DNA of 64,000 nucleotides, from contig NZ_FNVG01000006.1 of the NCBI RefSeq assembly GCF_900107935.1, positions 1 through 64,000 of the forward strand, written 5' to 3'. This DNA is from Vibrio hangzhouensis (GTDB lineage: Bacteria > Pseudomonadota > Gammaproteobacteria > Enterobacterales > Vibrionaceae). The translations under genes and the position numbers were made by a program. The notes under the pieces are model-generated. The model did not search any database and was not told where the DNA came from. It saw nothing but the letters and a program-made list of their open reading frames with translations. Below are positions 34,888-46,321 of the stretch, one piece after another. Each line of letters opens with the position of its first letter. The first letter of the stretch is position 1.

Positions 34888-37041
34888 CTAAGGAATATAG
34901 CATTTGTCAGCGTTTGCGAATTGCAATTCAAACCAAGTCTGAGCTACTTCTCCTGACGACTCAGCATAAGACGCAAATAGCGGATAAGCGACCACCAAAT
35001 CTGTTTTCTCGAGTGGCCATTCCCACTCATCATTAATCAGCAGAACCCAGGGTAGGTTTTCAGCGGTTTTGAAATAGATACCAGAACTGACATTGCTCAC
35101 ATCTCTGCCAAGTCCTGCAAACATCTCAGCGTCGAACTGTTCTGTTGGCTCGTAATTTGGCAGGTGAACTTCCCATTTTCGTCCTGGCTGGAAATAACCT
35201 TCACCATGGTAATACTCTGGTGTGGCGAAGATAAATGGATCATACGGCATATCCATGAGGTTGGCGGTATCTGAACCGTTGTTAAAGTTTACGTGGACTG
35301 TAAAATTCAACTGCACATCCTCAGTCTGAGCGCAAGACGCTAAGGTTCGGTGAAATTCACAACCCTCTACTTTGTATGCCGTGGTGTCTTCACTAATCAC
35401 AAATATTGCTTCTTCAGAGATTTGCTCCAGACCACTTGCCGCCAATTGAACACCATTATGAAGTTGACGTGTCGTCGTGGTATCGATCGCTGACCTATTG
35501 ACACCTTTTAGCCTGATGGCAAATCCATTATGGAACTCTGCACCAACAGCCCCTAAATACCCATCGATTTTTGACTTAACAACCTCATCGTTTTTCAGTA
35601 CTTCGGTAATTCGATATCGAACAACAACATCGTTCATATCGTAGTCTGCGGTATAAGGCCAGTTATCCTCAAATGCCACCGTTGTATAACCGGTCGAGTT
35701 CGGATAATACCTTACAGATATGCCCTCTCCTGTAACAGCCAATGCGTGATCCTCAACTTCACCTGTTGTTGCCCCGCCGAAATAGGACAATCCGGTTTGC
35801 TGACTAAATCGGAAGCGGCTCCATGTTGGACCTACTAACGCGTCAAAATCGGCAGTAAATACGAGATCGTTATTACCTGCTGATAGTAACTGGTCGGTGA
35901 AAACCTGTTCACCGTCATCGGCAAAATCACCATCCTGATTCCAGTCAATCCATGCCGACAGATATCCTGATGTCGACGCGTTAACTCTGACAATGCTGTC
36001 CAATCCTGGTTCGACAGCAGTAACAAAACCGACACCGTTTTCATCGTCAACGCCGATTTCATCATCCGCCAGATTATTGTATCGGCCATCCTGCTCCCCA
36101 TCCGGTTCCGATGCTCCTAGCCAGGTCACACCATCTAATCCGTGTCTTGGTCCATTATCAGCAAGTTTTGTAGAGTAAGATTCTGGCGCATCACCAAAAT
36201 CGATATTGGAATCCTCGTCGATAACAGGGGCATTAGCACAACGTGCACCATCATTCTGATTTGAACTTGGACCGTCAGCAAACTTCACCGCGGTCACCAC
36301 CCCAGCCTCAATATTTGCTGAGTTGTCCGGAGAGAGGTTTATACGGTAAATTTGGCCGTCCTCGTTACGGGATACATAATAGTAGCCATCAACATCAAAG
36401 TAACCGGCACCAAATGTACCTAGTTGGCCTGTGTCACCAACATAGCTTTCCTGTCCTGTGCTGGCATTAAATGAATAAAGAGCGCCACTATTGTTGTCTA
36501 CACCATAAAGTTTTCCATCACTTGGATGAAATGCAAAATCTGTCAGATTTACCACGGCACGTGTACTGACCCTATTCACAGACAGAACAGCATTGCTGTC
36601 CGCCTCCAGTGGAGATAAGTCAATGGTAAATAGCCCTTTGCCCTTTCGGTAAAGGTAATAAACACTTTCATACACATCACCGACAAAAAATGTATGATCG
36701 GTTGGAAGACCGCTGGTATTGATCGCTTCCGCCTGAAAGTCTTCACCCAATCGAACGATACGTTTGTTTGTTGTGTCGTATCCGAGGATATATCGATTAT
36801 CAAAATCAAAACCAACGGCATTTATTCCGACATCCATGCCGGTATCACCCTGTAATAAGGTGGTCGAACCCGTTACCAGATTGACGCCATAAACCTGCAC
36901 CGGAGTAGACTGAAAGAGGTAGGCCTTACTTGGACACGAGTCAAATGGGCCTGCATGCACATTCGCTGCGTAAGTCAGGGTCAACAGTATCCCTGCACTC
37001 ATGCGCTGGATGACCCTACTTCCATTTTTGTCTTTCCTCAT
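34888..37041 (-). CDS. LruC-domain exported surface protein
   Basis: 717 aa from the ATG at 37041 (AAGGAAAA upstream); the frame is open 18 codons further. A signal peptide (cleaved near AANVHA) is followed by a beta-propeller-like region (repeats such as GYDTTNKRIVRLG, LYGVDNNSGALYSFN and YYVSRNEDGQIYRINL, residues ~50-270) and a segment ending GEVEDHAL. A C-terminal LruC domain follows (~430-717), with TAFEDNWP-like VAFEDNWPYTADYDMNDVVVRYR. Cysteines suggest disulfides. Members of this family are found on surfaces of aquatic bacteria with unknown function; an adhesion or matrix role is plausible but not shown. Confidence 0.85.
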   Translation of the reverse strand: MRKDKNGSRVIQRMSAGILLTLTYAANVHAGPFDSCPSKAYLFQSTPVQVYGVNLVTGSTTLLQGDTGMDVGINAVGFDFDNRYILGYDTTNKRIVRLGEDFQAEAINTSGLPTDHTFFVGDVYESVYYLYRKGKGLFTIDLSPLEADSNAVLSVNRVSTRAVVNLTDFAFHPSDGKLYGVDNNSGALYSFNASTGQESYVGDTGQLGTFGAGYFDVDGYYYVSRNEDGQIYRINLSPDNSANIEAGVVTAVKFADGPSSNQNDGARCANAPVIDEDSNIDFGDAPESYSTKLADNGPRHGLDGVTWLGASEPDGEQDGRYNNLADDEIGVDDENGVGFVTAVEPGLDSIVRVNASTSGYLSAWIDWNQDGDFADDGEQVFTDQLLSAGNNDLVFTADFDALVGPTWSRFRFSQQTGLSYFGGATTGEVEDHALAVTGEGISVRYYPNSTGYTTVAFEDNWPYTADYDMNDVVVRYRITEVLKNDEVVKSKIDGYLGAVGAEFHNGFAIRLKGVNRSAIDTTTTRQLHNGVQLAASGLEQISEEAIFVISEDTTAYKVEGCEFHRTLASCAQTEDVQLNFTVHVNFNNGSDTANLMDMPYDPFIFATPEYYHGEGYFQPGRKWEVHLPNYEPTEQFDAEMFAGLGRDVSNVSSGIYFKTAENLPWVLLINDEWEWPLEKTDLVVAYPLFASYAESSGEVAQTWFELQFANADKCYIP

Positions 37042-37340
37042 TTGCTTTTCCTTGCTGTTAGTTACGTAACTAACAACCAACAAAAGACGTGCCAACTATT
37101 TTATCCCATAAAAACAACAAGATAGAATAATAGTTAGTGCGGATTTTATTCTGCAAATCAAATTGGCATAGAAATTTACCCGCTCAGGCGATATGAGAAC
37201 ATTGCCATTGACTTTATGACATGGCCTCCATCAACGCCAGCTAGTGGCGCTGACAGCAAGTGTTAACGGCAAGTTCAGCTTTACTATCTCGATTTACCTC
37301 CTACAATGTGCACAAATTTCAAAAATTAAGGTTTTCATTC

Positions 37341-38279
37341 ATGTCAATTCAATGGTTTCCGGGCCACATGCACAAAGCTCGTAAAGAGATCGAAGAAGTC
37401 ATTCCCCAAATTGATGTCATCATCGAAGTTCTTGACGCTCGTATTCCTTTCAGTAGTGAAAACCCAATGATCTCCGAGCTGCGCGGTGACAAACCAGTCG
37501 TCAAAGTGCTCAATAAACGCGATCTGGCTGATCCAGAAAAAACCGAATTGTGGATCGAGCACCTTGAGAAGGAACAAGGCGTAAAAGCCATGGCAATCAC
37601 TACGAGCAACACACAGGAAGTACACAAAATTCTCGAACTGTGCCGTAAACTTGCTCCCCATCGTGAAGAGATTGGTAAAAATATCCGCACCATGATTATG
37701 GGCATACCTAATGTTGGTAAATCAACTATCATCAACACATTAGCGGGTCGAACAATTGCCGTCACTGGTAACCAGCCAGCCGTGACCCGTCGTCAGCAAC
37801 GTATCAATCTACAAAACGGAATCGTGCTATCTGACACTCCCGGCATTCTATGGCCAAAAGTTGAAAATCCACACAGTGGTTTTCGTCTGGCAGCTACCGG
37901 AGCGGTTAAAGATACCGCCATCGAGTACGATGAAGTGGCGTTTTACACTGTTGAGTATCTGGCGCAACATTATTCGGAAAGACTTAAAGAACGTTATCAG
38001 ATCGATGAGGAGCTACCGGATTCCGATATAGAACTGATGGAATTGATTGGTCGTAAACGGGGCGCACTTCAATCTGGCGGACGTGTTAACCTTCACAAAG
38101 CGTCTGAAATCCTTCTTCACGAGCTTAGAAATGGTACCCTCGGTCAAATTACCCTTGAGCTACCAGAAATGATCACTCAAGAGTTGATCGAAGTGGAAAT
38201 TGAAGCGACCAGAAAAGCCGAAGAGAAAGCTAAGCGTAAAGAAGAACGTCGCAAACGTTATCTCAAGAACAAGCGATAA
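37341..38279 (+). CDS. Circularly permuted ribosome-assembly GTPase, YlqF/RbgA type
   Basis: 312 aa from the ATG at 37341 (MSIQWFPGHMHKARKEI, the YlqF N-terminus), with AAGG upstream; longer open frame upstream is discarded. The GTP motifs occur in the permuted order: G4 NKRD, then G1 GIPNVGKST, then G3 DTPG. A C-terminal helical domain ends in a Lys/Arg-rich tail (EEKAKRKEERRKRYLKNKR) that likely binds rRNA. Such GTPases act in large-subunit maturation. Single-gene unit. Confidence 0.92.
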   Translation: MSIQWFPGHMHKARKEIEEVIPQIDVIIEVLDARIPFSSENPMISELRGDKPVVKVLNKRDLADPEKTELWIEHLEKEQGVKAMAITTSNTQEVHKILELCRKLAPHREEIGKNIRTMIMGIPNVGKSTIINTLAGRTIAVTGNQPAVTRRQQRINLQNGIVLSDTPGILWPKVENPHSGFRLAATGAVKDTAIEYDEVAFYTVEYLAQHYSERLKERYQIDEELPDSDIELMELIGRKRGALQSGGRVNLHKASEILLHELRNGTLGQITLELPEMITQELIEVEIEATRKAEEKAKRKEERRKRYLKNKR

Positions 38280-38563
38280 TTCATCACTAATTGCACCCAT
38301 CCATCTCCTTGAAAAAGGGGATCTCATTCAGTGTGGCGTGAACCTATTACAAATAATTTGGTCGATGCACTCTGGAAGATCCCCACTTTGATGAGGATGA
38401 CAGCCCTATAGAAAAAAGATTCAACCTCTTCGGCAACATGGCGGTTTTCCTTTGTGTTTCAGTTTGTTGCCCAAAAACTTTACCCACTATTCGGCTAATT
38501 CGCCTGTATGTACACGCACAGTTTCTGCTAGAATAACGGTTTTATCAGACACAGTCTTCTATT

Positions 38564-40735
38564 GTGAGCATTCTCGGTCAGCTACGCCTTCAGTGGGCGA
38601 ATAAAACCTTCAATTACAGTGTGTTAATGTTAATCACTCTGCTCGGAGTTGCCTTACCTACTTGGTATTTAAACGAGCATACTTGGATTACCCCCCTAAT
38701 TCTGGGTGTGATCGCTGCCGCTCTAGCCGAAAGTGATGACAGCTTTGTCGGACGACTAAAAGCAATTTCTCTAACACTAATCTGCTTTGCCATCGCCGCT
38801 TTCTCGATTGAATTGCTTTTTAATATTCCCTGGCTGTTCGCCATCGGGTTATTTTCATCTACTTTCATATTTATTCTTCTTGGCGCGATCGGGCCTCGCT
38901 ATTCCAGTATCGCTTTTGGCTCTCTTTTGATTGCCATCTACACAATGTTAGGTGCCCATGAAAGTCTGAATCTCTGGTTTCAACCGGTACTGCTACTTGC
39001 GGGCGCCAGCTGGTACTACCTTGTTTCCATGGTTTGGAACAGTTTCTGGCCTCTACAACCTGTACAACAAAGTCTTTCAAATGTATTCAACGAGTTAAGC
39101 TTATACCTTGACGCCAAAAGGAATTTATTTCACCCGACACTTAACTTAATACCACAGCCACATCGACTCAGAGAGGCCAGTCTTAACGCCTGTACAGTTT
39201 TTGCCCTCAACGCCTGTAAATCAACCTTACTTAACCGTTCTCGGCGGGGTCACGTTGACGGACCAAGTGATCGCTTTCTGAAGGTGTATTTTATTGCTCA
39301 GGACATCCACGAACGAGTAAGCTCCAGCCACTATCGTTATCAAGAATTGGCCACACAGTTTTCTCACTCTGACGTACTGTTTCGATTCAAGCATGTTCTT
39401 GAGATGCAGGCAAAATCCTGTAAAGAAATTGCATTGGCATTAAAGCTTGGAAAAAAATACTCTCACAGCAATGACTCAATCAAAGCACTGGTAGAACTCC
39501 AAGACTCGTTGGAGTTTTTAGAACAGCAGAACAATTCCGATTGGAAACCTCTTTTAGTTCAACTTAACTATCTGTTCAACAATCTGGCCACGGTTGAAAA
39601 ATTGCTAAGCAACGTCAGTAACCCCGACAGTTCGGTGCTAGAAGACGGCATGCTCGATGACACTAACCCACACACTATAAAAGCTATGTGGAATCGTATT
39701 AAAGCAAGTATGTCGCTTGACTCGATATTATTTCGCCATGCGGTGAGACTCTCTATCGCTCTCACTTCTGGCTATGCGATCATTCAGGCTTTTGATCTCG
39801 ATCGAGGTTACTGGATCCTGCTCACTACCCTGTTTGTTTGCCAGCCCAATTATAGCGCTACCCGTCAAAAACTGTCCGCGCGGATCCTTGGGACACTGGT
39901 TGGTTTGTTGGTCGGCGTCCCGCTATTGACGCTGTTCCCGTCTCCGGAAAGCCAACTGTTTCTTATTGTCCTTTCTGGTGTGATGTTTTTTGCGTTCAGA
40001 ATCAACAATTACGGTTACGCTACCGGCTTTATCACCGTATTGGTTTTACTCTGTTTTAATCAGTTAGGTGAGGGATACGCTGTTGTTCTTCCAAGATTAA
40101 TGGATACGCTAATCGGCTGTGCGCTCGCCGTAGGCGCAGTGTATTTTATCTTACCGGATTGGGAGTCAAAGCGACTGAACAAAATCATGGCGAATGCTCT
40201 ACACGCTAATCGTCAATATTTGCTGCAGATCATTGGCCAGTATCGCTTAGGTAAGACAGACGACCTTAGTTACCGTATCGCCAGAAGAAATGCACACAAT
40301 GCAGACGCTAACCTATCGACAGCCATCTCCAACATGCTTGCAGAGCCCGGCCGATATCAGATTGCAACCGATGAGAGCTTTCGTTTCCTTACTTTGAACC
40401 ACGCTCTGCTTAGTTATGTCTCTGCATTGGGAGCCCACAGACAGAGACTCAAAGATGAGTCTATACATCTACTGGTATTAGAGGCCCATCGGACTATCAA
40501 TCACCATATTGAGCTGCTAGAAGTGCAGTTTAGCGGCCAGTCAACAGAATGCCACCAGGCGACCGTCGACCAATTTGATATTCATCGTCGTTTACTAGAG
40601 TGGCGCGATGAAGATGATCGCTCTGCGCGTATGGTACTTCAGCAGTTACATTTAATTTACCGTATGCTGCCAGAACTCCACTCGTTAGCGGATAAACTCA
40701 CCAATGCGACACTGCCTGAGCCAGCAAAAAATTAA
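38564..40735 (+). CDS. FUSC/YccS-family inner-membrane transporter
   Basis: 723 aa. Two clusters of membrane helices (~20-150 and ~400-520) flank soluble regions, the FUSC layout. The segment IAFGSLLIAIYTMLGAHE and the later DRGYWILLTTLFVCQPNYSATRQKLSARILGT match YccS/YhfK, which E. coli retains with no assigned cargo; relatives export aromatic acids. The start is taken at GTG 38564 with a weak ribosome site, so the true N-terminus may differ by a few residues. A possible hairpin (9-bp arms, 40759-40796) follows, without a T run. Confidence 0.88.
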   Translation: MSILGQLRLQWANKTFNYSVLMLITLLGVALPTWYLNEHTWITPLILGVIAAALAESDDSFVGRLKAISLTLICFAIAAFSIELLFNIPWLFAIGLFSSTFIFILLGAIGPRYSSIAFGSLLIAIYTMLGAHESLNLWFQPVLLLAGASWYYLVSMVWNSFWPLQPVQQSLSNVFNELSLYLDAKRNLFHPTLNLIPQPHRLREASLNACTVFALNACKSTLLNRSRRGHVDGPSDRFLKVYFIAQDIHERVSSSHYRYQELATQFSHSDVLFRFKHVLEMQAKSCKEIALALKLGKKYSHSNDSIKALVELQDSLEFLEQQNNSDWKPLLVQLNYLFNNLATVEKLLSNVSNPDSSVLEDGMLDDTNPHTIKAMWNRIKASMSLDSILFRHAVRLSIALTSGYAIIQAFDLDRGYWILLTTLFVCQPNYSATRQKLSARILGTLVGLLVGVPLLTLFPSPESQLFLIVLSGVMFFAFRINNYGYATGFITVLVLLCFNQLGEGYAVVLPRLMDTLIGCALAVGAVYFILPDWESKRLNKIMANALHANRQYLLQIIGQYRLGKTDDLSYRIARRNAHNADANLSTAISNMLAEPGRYQIATDESFRFLTLNHALLSYVSALGAHRQRLKDESIHLLVLEAHRTINHHIELLEVQFSGQSTECHQATVDQFDIHRRLLEWRDEDDRSARMVLQQLHLIYRMLPELHSLADKLTNATLPEPAKN

Positions 40736-40947
40736 GGCTCTTCTCAATAAATCATTCGAATGTCCTGCTTCCTGTTCGTCATGTGGTCAGGACATTGCCA
40801 ATCTTACACATCATTCAACCCGCGCTAACATTTCTCGGACAATTTATCACCACTTCATCTATAAATTAGTTATTAAAGCCATTTAATGACGCGAAGATGA
40901 ACGGAACTCAAACTGCATCAATAACTCAAATAGCCGAAGGTAATCTG

Positions 40948-41109
40948 ATGTCGACACAACAGTTTGAACTATTGCGCGAGCAACTTAAGCTACTGACACC
41001 ACAGCAATTAAAAGCATTGCAAGGCGAGATTTCTAATCAACTAACTCCTAGCGCTGCAAGTATCCTCAGCGACGAAGAACTGCATGCCCTGACACAACTG
41101 TTCAAGTAA
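40948..41109 (+). CDS. 53-aa acidic helical protein of unknown function
   Basis: Start ATG at 40948, chosen because AAGG lies 8 bases upstream; the frame is open back to 40897. Sequence opens MSTQQFELLREQLKLLTPQQ and is rich in Leu, Gln and Glu, with likely two helices (heptad-like LREQLKLLTPQQLKALQGEI). No cysteines or known motif. It lies 160 bases before the HMG-CoA reductase gene in the same direction. No family recognised; its small size leaves some doubt. Confidence 0.6.
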   Translation: MSTQQFELLREQLKLLTPQQLKALQGEISNQLTPSAASILSDEELHALTQLFK

Positions 41110-41268
41110 CACCGCACAAAATTGTGTTGCAAAGTATTGCTATACTGCTCAGTAAACTCTTTGATATCAGTAACAAAGTAATATGATATTGCTTCAGGGT
41201 ACTCAAACACCTTGTATCTATGAAGCAGCTCGGTAAAATCCTTCCCAAATTGTTTTACTAAGATCATC

Positions 41269-42528
41269 ATGCCCAAAGTTAACCTCCATAAACGTGACTA
41301 TCTAGATAACATTGACCAGGATTTTGCCAATCCAGAGTTCATTGATAAGTTAGCGCCCAAGTTCCATTCTTCGGACCTGCGGGTCAACCGAAGTCCCTAT
41401 CTGACTGAGCGAAACGTCAACTACCGCTGGAAAGCGTTGGGAAATGAGGAGTGTCGCCGCCAACTGCTTGATCCTCATACACAGGAACAGATGGCGCTCT
41501 ATAGTAAAAACATCGAATTTTTCGTCGGAACACTGAAAATGCCCGTTGGTACCGCTGGACCACTTCGGGTTAATGGATTATTTGCACAAGGTGACTATCA
41601 GGTGCCATTGGCGACTACGGAAGCTGCGTTAGTCGCATCTTACAATCGCGGAGCCAATTTAATCACTGCTAGCGGTGGCGCCAGTGCTATGCTGTTGAAC
41701 GAAGGTGTCACTCGCACACCAGGTTTCGCTTTTAAATCACTGATTGAGGCGGGTCAGTTCGTTGCCTGGCTGGTCACTCAGTTTGACCATTTCAAGGTGC
41801 TGGCCGAGTCGACAACCTCACATGGCAAGCTCAGTGATATCAACGTGAATATTGAAGGCAACCATGTCTATCTGGTATTCGAGTACCTGACGGGCGATGC
41901 ATCTGGACAAAACATGGTGACCATCGCCACAAACGTTGTCTTTGACTATATATTGGCGCACTCACCCATTGATCCTGACTATGCATTTCTGGATGGCAAT
42001 CTTTCTGGCGACAAGAAAGCCAATTCACAAACACTACGCAGTGTACGTGGCAAGAAAGTAACCGCAGAAGTCACCATCCCAGAAGAGTTAGTGCAAAAGT
42101 ACCTTCACACAACACCTAAGAAGATGGCTCAGTTCGGTCAAATGACGACTGTGGGTGGGGCACTTAGCGGAACTATCGGCATCAACGCACACTATGCAAA
42201 TGCGCTAGCGGCTCTGTATATCGCCTGCGGCCAAGATGCAGCTTGTGTTGCCGAGTCTGCCATTGGTATGACGCGTATGGAAGTGACTGATGAAGGCCAG
42301 CTTTATGCGAGTGTTACCCTTCCCAACCTTATGGTTGGCACTGTTGGTGGCGGCACTGGACTACCAAGCCAAAAGGCCTGCCTCGACTTACTAGGGTTGC
42401 ATGGCAATGGTAAGTCACAAGCATTGGCTGAAGTCGCGGCGACACTCTGCTTAGCAGGCGAACTCTCGATAGTCGGCGCATTTTGTGCGGGCCACTTTTC
42501 AAGAGCTCATCATAAGTTGGCAAGATAG
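41269..42528 (+). CDS. Hydroxymethylglutaryl-CoA reductase, class I type
   Basis: 419 aa. HMG-CoA contact and catalytic motifs are present: MPVGTAGPLRVNG, TTEAALVAS (catalytic Glu 118), the NAD(P)H-binding GDASGQNM, the lysine in NLSGDKKANSQ, GQDAACVAES (catalytic Asp) and GTVGGGTGLPSQ, ending with a histidine near AHHKLAR. It reduces HMG-CoA to mevalonate, or with reversed flow degrades mevalonate. No other mevalonate-pathway gene is nearby, and gammaproteobacteria normally use the DXP route, so its job is unclear. Start has a weak ribosome site (AAG). Confidence 0.93.
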   Translation: MPKVNLHKRDYLDNIDQDFANPEFIDKLAPKFHSSDLRVNRSPYLTERNVNYRWKALGNEECRRQLLDPHTQEQMALYSKNIEFFVGTLKMPVGTAGPLRVNGLFAQGDYQVPLATTEAALVASYNRGANLITASGGASAMLLNEGVTRTPGFAFKSLIEAGQFVAWLVTQFDHFKVLAESTTSHGKLSDINVNIEGNHVYLVFEYLTGDASGQNMVTIATNVVFDYILAHSPIDPDYAFLDGNLSGDKKANSQTLRSVRGKKVTAEVTIPEELVQKYLHTTPKKMAQFGQMTTVGGALSGTIGINAHYANALAALYIACGQDAACVAESAIGMTRMEVTDEGQLYASVTLPNLMVGTVGGGTGLPSQKACLDLLGLHGNGKSQALAEVAATLCLAGELSIVGAFCAGHFSRAHHKLAR

Positions 42529-42547
42529 TGCTCGGTAATCCCCGTGG

Positions 42548-42575
42548 CAGTTTAGCATGGTTAAATGCTAAGCTG
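42548..42575. terminator. Hairpin between HMG-CoA reductase and luxQ
   Basis: CAGTTTAGCAT/ATGCTAAGCTG, 11-bp arms with one G-T-type mismatch and a 6-base loop, lie between the convergent stops. No long T run follows, so termination efficiency is uncertain. Confidence 0.55.
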
Positions 42576-42579
42576 CTGC

Positions 42580-45147
42580 TTAGTGATAATGGTACTGTTT
42601 GAAATGTTTTAACGCTTCATTCAGTGACTTCTCTTTGATTGGTTTAACAATGACATAATCAGCTCCAGCAGCAAAAAACGCTTGTCTTGTCGTATCCAGA
42701 TTGTCAGCGGTACACGCATAAATCGGAACGCTTTTACTCACCGTGTCTCTCACTTGCTTCGTCACTTCGATACCCGAAACTGAGGGAAGTTGGTTATCCA
42801 TAAGAATCAGGTCAAAATCCATATTGCCCAAGAAGTCTAGCGCTTCTTGTCCATCTTTAGCCCACATTACATTCATGCCATATTTCTCACAGAACGCTTT
42901 GGCAATGAACGCATTGGTGTGATTATCTTCAACCAGAAGAACATTCAGTGCTTCTGTAAACAAATCAAAGTCAATCGCAGACTCTTCAGTCATGCTGTCT
43001 GTCTGTAACTTCACCGTTTCCACTGGTACATGAACTTCAAAGCGTGTACCTAGCCCTACCTGACTATCTACCTGAATGTCACCATTAAATATTGTCACCA
43101 GATTCTTTACGATGGCTAAACCAAGGCCACTACCACCATACTCTCTGGTGAGAGTCGATTCTGACTGAATAAAAGGATCGAATATTTGCTGCAACTGGCT
43201 CTGCAAGATACCGATGCCAGTATCTTCTACCACGATGCTTAACGTTGCACTTCCTTTTATGTTCGTCTTGCCGATAGCGAATGAGATCGTCACCTGTCCA
43301 TGGTGAGTAAACTTAATGGCATTGCTCACTAAATTGAAAATGATCTGATTGAGTCGAACTTGATCCGTATTCAGTGCCGCTCCGGGCATTAAATGGTTTT
43401 TCACAACCAATTTGATGTTTTTGCTTTCACATTGCGGAGCAAAAATCCCTTCTAGCGCAGTAATAACTTCATGAAACTTAAAGCTGTGTTTCTCCAGTTT
43501 AAAGCTACCATTTTCTATTTTAGAGAAATCCAGAATATCATTGAGAACCGCTAGCAAATGCTCGCCACTGTTACACAGCACATCGATTTTTTCTTTATAT
43601 TGTGGGTCGCCACCACCTTGTTTAAGAAGCTGAGATATACCCAAGATACCGTTAAGCGGTGTGCGGATCTCATGACTCATTTTAGCCAGAAAATCTGTCC
43701 TCGCTTTCGCAGCCCACTCTGCTTCTTCGCGTGCCTTGATACTCTGTTTCTCTGCTTCAACCAACTTTGTTATGTCCAGCCCTTGAGAGAGAACCAAAGT
43801 TTTGTCATCACGCGTTTGAATAGCAGAAAGGTTCCAGCGGTAGATCTGATTGCCAATTGGTACATCAATACCCGTTAATGTTGCTCCAAGGTTGGCCTTT
43901 TTAACCAAAGGTGACATCTGTTCAACGAACAAAACAAAATGATCATTATTCGCGTCACTGGCCTTATCAAAAAGTGCCAGAGATTTTTGAGCTGCAGGGT
44001 TAATCTGCAAAATAGACGCATTTTCGGTCCACACGATAATAGGCGAAAGCGAGAAGTTGAACAGATCCTGAAACAGCTTCTCTTGCTCGGACAGACGTTC
44101 AAACGTATTACTCAGTGTTTTACCGATATGATTAAACTCATGAATCGATGACCCTCTAAAGCGCTCTACTCCATCTTTGTTGACTGCAACCTTTGTGTAA
44201 AGCATTAACTGAGCGAGCTCTCTGGTTACTTTCCTGTTCAGCCATCGCCTTGTAAAGAAAGAGACTGTGGTAATAACAACCAAAGAGAAGAAAATCCAGA
44301 ACAGGTAACTGTTTCGTAGAGCCAAAACGCTTGGATTTCTTTGTACAGAATAAACGGTTAATGCGTCTGTCTGAGAACCAATTGAAAGTTTAGTTTCTGT
44401 AATCAATAGCTTACTAAGATCAGTTTCACCAATGTTAATCTGGTGAATGACCGATTCCATTGTGTAGCTATCATCAGTAGATATCGTCGATGCAATGTAG
44501 GTCTTGTTGAACTTCAAAAGTACATCATCGCTGTTACTTCCACGCGTTAAACTCGCCAACAAACCAGCGTTATCATCCAACACTATACCCACAAATAGAA
44601 ACCCAAGAACCTCGCCAGACTCACTATTAATGACAGGTGTTCGTCTGATCAAAGTATGACGGTCACCCAATTGCGACTCGATCACCAAGGCATTCCAGTT
44701 GCTGTGAATATCGACCTGTTCGAGAATTCGCACGAGGCTCACATCCTCAAAGCCATAAAACAGAGCGTTTCCATCATCCCAGATGACATCACTAAGGTGC
44801 GTGATAAATCTGAAGTCCGGGGAATGTATCGGTTCTAAGTTATCTTCACGCAGAAAGAAGTAATCGAGAGAGCGTGTATCATAATCATCGAAAAACGTCT
44901 CTACTGTGTCACTTTTTGCATTACTATCCTGAAGAATTTGCAGTGAAGCTAAACGGTAATCGAAGAAATTCACGACCAGTGTGCTTGTTTGTCTTGAAGT
45001 ACGCTGCACTTCTTCCTGAACGATATCACGGCTTAAGTGCCAGGTTTGAGCTAACACACCAAGAACAAAAAGACTCACCACCCATACAACGGTACGAGTG
45101 ATGATTGTGGCAAGCGTTTTTCTATTGTTAAAATCAGTTAAAGGCAT
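42580..45147 (-). CDS. luxQ: Autoinducer-2 sensor kinase/phosphatase LuxQ
   Basis: 855 aa. Two membrane helices (~17-36 and ~280-299) flank a periplasmic sensor domain that binds LuxP. Then come a HAMP-like segment, a PAS-like region, the kinase domain with phospho-acceptor H492 in SHEIRTPLNG (N-box NLVSNAIKF, DTGIG, GSGLGLAIVK), and a receiver domain (~735-855) with D784 in LILMDNQLPS. H492 falls at the position used in V. harveyi LuxQ. It sends phosphate to LuxU at low autoinducer and reverses when AI-2 binds LuxP. Start overlaps the luxP stop region. Confidence 0.96.
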   Translation of the reverse strand: MPLTDFNNRKTLATIITRTVVWVVSLFVLGVLAQTWHLSRDIVQEEVQRTSRQTSTLVVNFFDYRLASLQILQDSNAKSDTVETFFDDYDTRSLDYFFLREDNLEPIHSPDFRFITHLSDVIWDDGNALFYGFEDVSLVRILEQVDIHSNWNALVIESQLGDRHTLIRRTPVINSESGEVLGFLFVGIVLDDNAGLLASLTRGSNSDDVLLKFNKTYIASTISTDDSYTMESVIHQINIGETDLSKLLITETKLSIGSQTDALTVYSVQRNPSVLALRNSYLFWIFFSLVVITTVSFFTRRWLNRKVTRELAQLMLYTKVAVNKDGVERFRGSSIHEFNHIGKTLSNTFERLSEQEKLFQDLFNFSLSPIIVWTENASILQINPAAQKSLALFDKASDANNDHFVLFVEQMSPLVKKANLGATLTGIDVPIGNQIYRWNLSAIQTRDDKTLVLSQGLDITKLVEAEKQSIKAREEAEWAAKARTDFLAKMSHEIRTPLNGILGISQLLKQGGGDPQYKEKIDVLCNSGEHLLAVLNDILDFSKIENGSFKLEKHSFKFHEVITALEGIFAPQCESKNIKLVVKNHLMPGAALNTDQVRLNQIIFNLVSNAIKFTHHGQVTISFAIGKTNIKGSATLSIVVEDTGIGILQSQLQQIFDPFIQSESTLTREYGGSGLGLAIVKNLVTIFNGDIQVDSQVGLGTRFEVHVPVETVKLQTDSMTEESAIDFDLFTEALNVLLVEDNHTNAFIAKAFCEKYGMNVMWAKDGQEALDFLGNMDFDLILMDNQLPSVSGIEVTKQVRDTVSKSVPIYACTADNLDTTRQAFFAAGADYVIVKPIKEKSLNEALKHFKQYHYH

Positions 45148-45149
45148 GA

Positions 45150-46259
<1,110 letters not shown>

Positions 46260-46321
46260 TTATTCTTTATTTGTTTAGCAACAAGTGTATACAACAACGC
46301 CGAATTCAGCCAGTTACCGCA

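Noticed and set aside
40704..40886. A 60-aa plus-strand ORF after the YccS-like gene
   Set aside because: It overlaps the end of the YccS-like gene and has no ribosome site; its sequence looks random. A 9-bp inverted repeat is in the same place.
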